Assembly (NCBI GenBank): GCA_030018605.1
Contig: JASEHP010000053.1
Location: 1-9,139 of the forward strand
Direction: 5' to 3'
Origin: Thermodesulfovibrionales bacterium
Lineage (GTDB): Bacteria; Nitrospirota; Thermodesulfovibrionia; Thermodesulfovibrionales; UBA1546
DNA length: 9,139 nucleotides
The first letter of the stretch is position 1, and every line of letters begins with the position of its first letter. Under the pieces are notes generated by a model, which did no database searches, was not told where the DNA came from, and worked only from the letters and a program-made list of their open reading frames with translations. Position numbers and translations under genes: made by a program. Shown in pieces: positions 7,534 through 9,139 of this stretch.

Positions 7534-7552
7534 GGGAATATTTTGCTATAGT
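7524..7552 (+). promoter_or_regulatory. candidate sigma-70 promoter for the 7581-9058 gene pair
   Basis: TTGAGC (7524-7529) and TATAGT (7547-7552) are separated by exactly 17 bases and match the consensus at four and five of six positions. Initiation would be near 7559, leaving a leader of about 20 bases that contains AGGAG (7569-7573), 7 bases before the ATG. Confidence 0.55.
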
Positions 7553-7580
7553 GATTTAGTATGAGGACAGGAGTTAATGG

Positions 7581-7958
7581 ATGGCAAAATCTCTGAAATT
7601 CGGGCAATACCTTCTTGGAAAAAAGATTATAAATGAACTGGATATTCTGAAGGCTCGGTTTATACAGAAGCAAAATAACCTGATGGTTGGCGAGCTTGCA
7701 ATGAAAAAGGGCTGGCTGATGGAACACGATGTGAACAAGATACTCATAATTCAGGAGGATGTGCAGGAGAAGTTTGGAGAGATTGCAGTAAAGGAAAAGT
7801 ATCTTTCAGAGGAACAGTTAAAAGAACTTCTTAAGGAACAGCAAGACACCTATATCTTTTTCGGCGAGGCTTTAGTGCAGCTTGGAGTCATTTCGGAAGA
7901 GCAGCTGATGGAAAATCTTAAAGAATTTAACATGATAAAATTGCAGGGAACGAAGTAA
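7581..7958 (+). CDS. free-standing protein of four MshEN-like (GspE N-terminal) repeats
   Basis: This 125-residue soluble protein is built almost wholly from four tandem repeats. Glycines G8, G37, G66 and G95 fall exactly 29 residues apart. Each 24-residue unit (6-29, 35-58, 64-87, 93-116) follows xxGxx(L/V)xxxGx(I/L)xxxx(L/V)xxxLxxQ, joined by 5-residue spacers. That is the geometry of the MshEN domain at the N-terminus of type II secretion and pilus ATPases, where two such motifs bind c-di-GMP. Here there are two domains' worth and no ATPase. The conserved first Arg of each motif is Lys, Met, Lys and Phe, so nucleotide binding is uncertain. No signal peptide or membrane segment is seen. AGGAG at 7569-7573 fixes the start. 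It lies 8 bases before the heptosyltransferase start and is probably co-transcribed. It may be a c-di-GMP adaptor or a purely structural helical repeat protein. Confidence 0.85.
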   Translation: MAKSLKFGQYLLGKKIINELDILKARFIQKQNNLMVGELAMKKGWLMEHDVNKILIIQEDVQEKFGEIAVKEKYLSEEQLKELLKEQQDTYIFFGEALVQLGVISEEQLMENLKEFNMIKLQGTK

Positions 7959-7966
7959 TATGACAA

Positions 7967-9058
7967 ATGTCAACAGTGGCAGGTATTATTTATCTTACAA
8001 CCCTATCAGATATTGTAAAATATAGCACAATGGCTTTGGATGCTTTGAAACTCAAAAAACCGCCCCATAAAATCCTTATCATAAAACCGAGTTCGCTGGG
8101 AGATGTTGTCCACAGCCTTCCGTTTCTAAATGCCATAAGAGACAGCTTCCCCAGAGCAGAGATTCACTGGATTATCACAAAGGGGCTTGAAGGTCTCCTT
8201 GAGGGGCATCCGATGATAAACAAGCTCTGGATTATTAATAAGGATGATTGGAAGAGGATTAAGGGCGCAAGGACTACTATAAAAGAACTGAGGTCTTTGT
8301 TTAAATCTTTAAAGGCAGAGAAATACGATATTGTTATAGACCTGCAGGGTCTCCTCAGAAGCGGGATTCTTGCAAAGGCAGCAGTGGCGGCTGTAAGAGT
8401 AGGATTCATAGAGGCGAGAGAAGGAAGCAGGATATTCTATACGCACTCCATTAAGGGCGGCAAGGATGTTCATGCGGTGGACAGATATCTTGAGATAGCA
8501 AAATTCCTCGGATGTGACGTCTCTGGAATAAAATTCCCATTCCCTCTCTCCTTCAATTTTCAACTTTCAACTCCTAACTTTCAACTCCCTGATAAATACG
8601 CCGTCATAGTCCCGGGCGCAAGGTGGGAGACAAAGAGGTGGCATCCTGGGAGATTCGGAGAGCTTTCATCCATGTTATCTGTAAAATCAATCGTTGTAGG
8701 TGGAGAATCTGATACTGCTATGGCGGACATTGTTGTAGGGAATTCCATGGATAATGCCTTATCCATTGCAGGGAAAACAACCCTGAAAGATCTCATAGAA
8801 ATAATTAGGCATGCGAAGTTTGTTGTCACAAATGACTCAGGGCCAATGCATATCGCTGCTGCGCTCAATGTGCCTGTTTTTGCTATATTCGGGCCTACGA
8901 ATCCGTTAAGAACAGGCCCTTACGGCAAACCGCATGTCATAATCAGGAAAGGGCTTGAATGTTCTCCGTGTTACAAAAAGAACTGCAGAACCATTCAATG
9001 TATGGAACTTATAAGCGTGCAAGAAGTAGCTGATGTTATCAGACAGAGCGGATATTAA
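7967..9058 (+). CDS. ADP-heptose:LPS heptosyltransferase family protein (GT9)
   Basis: This glycosyltransferase of family 9 (GT-B fold) probably adds heptose to the LPS inner core on the cytoplasmic face of the inner membrane. The N-terminal block KILIIKPSSLGDVVHSLP (35-52) is typical. VPGARWETKRWHPGRF (215-230) and TNDSGPMHIAAA (288-299, with D290) form the sugar-nucleotide side. A four-cysteine group near the end (C332, C335, C340, C345) is shared with heptosyltransferase II-like proteins. Most relatives begin near residue 34, so about 30 N-terminal residues are extra. The ATG at 7967 follows the previous stop by 8 bases but has no good ribosome site. M22 at 8030 is an alternative start, also without one. 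Between the two domains, residues 196-207 (FNFQLSTPNFQL) are encoded by a heptamer tandem repeat. WaaC, WaaF or another GT9 role cannot be told apart here. Confidence 0.93.
   Translation: MSTVAGIIYLTTLSDIVKYSTMALDALKLKKPPHKILIIKPSSLGDVVHSLPFLNAIRDSFPRAEIHWIITKGLEGLLEGHPMINKLWIINKDDWKRIKGARTTIKELRSLFKSLKAEKYDIVIDLQGLLRSGILAKAAVAAVRVGFIEAREGSRIFYTHSIKGGKDVHAVDRYLEIAKFLGCDVSGIKFPFPLSFNFQLSTPNFQLPDKYAVIVPGARWETKRWHPGRFGELSSMLSVKSIVVGGESDTAMADIVVGNSMDNALSIAGKTTLKDLIEIIRHAKFVVTNDSGPMHIAAALNVPVFAIFGPTNPLRTGPYGKPHVIIRKGLECSPCYKKNCRTIQCMELISVQEVADVIRQSGY
8552..8586 (+). repeat. in-frame heptamer tandem repeat inside the heptosyltransferase gene
   Basis: Five 7-base units: TTCAATT, TTCAACT, TTCAACT, CCTAACT and TTCAACT, from 8552 to 8586. 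Seven is not a multiple of 3, so the units are read in different frames and give FNFQLSTPNFQL, in which NFQL recurs. The segment lies just before the second Rossmann domain (YAVIVPGARW), a natural linker. Reading is open across it. Confidence 0.9.
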
Positions 9059-9091
9059 CAGAGATCAACAGGTATTGTTCGTTCTATGTAA

Positions 9092-9134
9092 TACCAAAAT
9101 AGAAATGTCCGGTTTTACCAAAGTAGAAATGTCC
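9092..9134. mobile_element. two 19-bp direct repeats, probable end of an insertion sequence
   Basis: TACCAAAATAGAAATGTCC (9092-9110) and TACCAAAGTAGAAATGTCC (9116-9134) differ at one base and start 24 bases apart. Closely spaced repeats of this size just outside a gene, with nothing coding after them, resemble the multiple transposase-binding sites at the ends of some insertion sequences (IS21-type elements are the known example). The element would continue beyond the window. A tip near TGTAATACC (9087) is possible. The family is not established from this fragment. Confidence 0.4.
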
Positions 9135-9139
9135 TATTC

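Noticed and set aside
8016..8021. Promoter inside the start of the heptosyltransferase gene (TAAAAT with TTACAA 15 bases upstream)
   Set aside because: The spacing is short and the -35 weak, and no ribosome site precedes the inner ATG at 8030. Chance match in A/T-rich DNA is likely.
9092..9134. CRISPR repeats at the right edge
   Set aside because: Only two 19-bp copies with a 5-base gap, far too short for spacers.

Overview
This is a 9.1 kb chromosomal window from a Gram-negative bacterium. The heptosyltransferase implies LPS, and the prepilin peptidase implies type IV pili or a type II secretion system. The sequence is moderately A/T-rich. It carries short dispersed repeats of several kinds: GGATTCCCG/CGGGAATGAC hairpins, a C-run/G-run hairpin, and 7-8 bp tandem repeats inside genes. 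From memory these resemble repeats seen in Nitrospirota and Desulfobacterota genomes. That placement is an inference and has not been tested.

Layout. Positions 1-244 hold a probable insertion-sequence end and two groups of palindromic repeats. Positions 245-2577 form a tight plus-strand operon: a small helical protein of unknown function, the prepilin peptidase PilD, and a membrane-anchored PAS histidine kinase that overlaps pilD by ATGA. Positions 2574-7381 lie on the minus strand, read from right to left: tilS, then a 289-bp repeat-rich gap, then gltX and glnS one base apart. The kinase and glnS converge and their stop codons overlap. Positions 7382-7580 are a divergent promoter region with a long inverted repeat. 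Positions 7581-9058 are a plus-strand pair: a protein made only of four 29-residue MshEN-like repeats, and a GT9 heptosyltransferase. Positions 9059-9139 contain two 19-bp repeats that look like the end of another mobile element.

How the genes fit together. The minus-strand block is translation machinery: TilS modifies tRNA-Ile(CAU), while GltX and GlnS charge tRNA-Glu and tRNA-Gln. The plus-strand genes on both sides relate to the cell surface: prepilin processing with a sensor kinase on the left, LPS core synthesis on the right. Most genes are ordinary. The items most worth a second look are three different short tandem repeats that sit in frame inside three otherwise intact genes (tilS, gltX, heptosyltransferase), the free-standing four-repeat MshEN-like protein, a self-compensating triple palindrome between gltX and tilS, and an apparently leaderless tilS. 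I do not see a clearly new multi-gene system.
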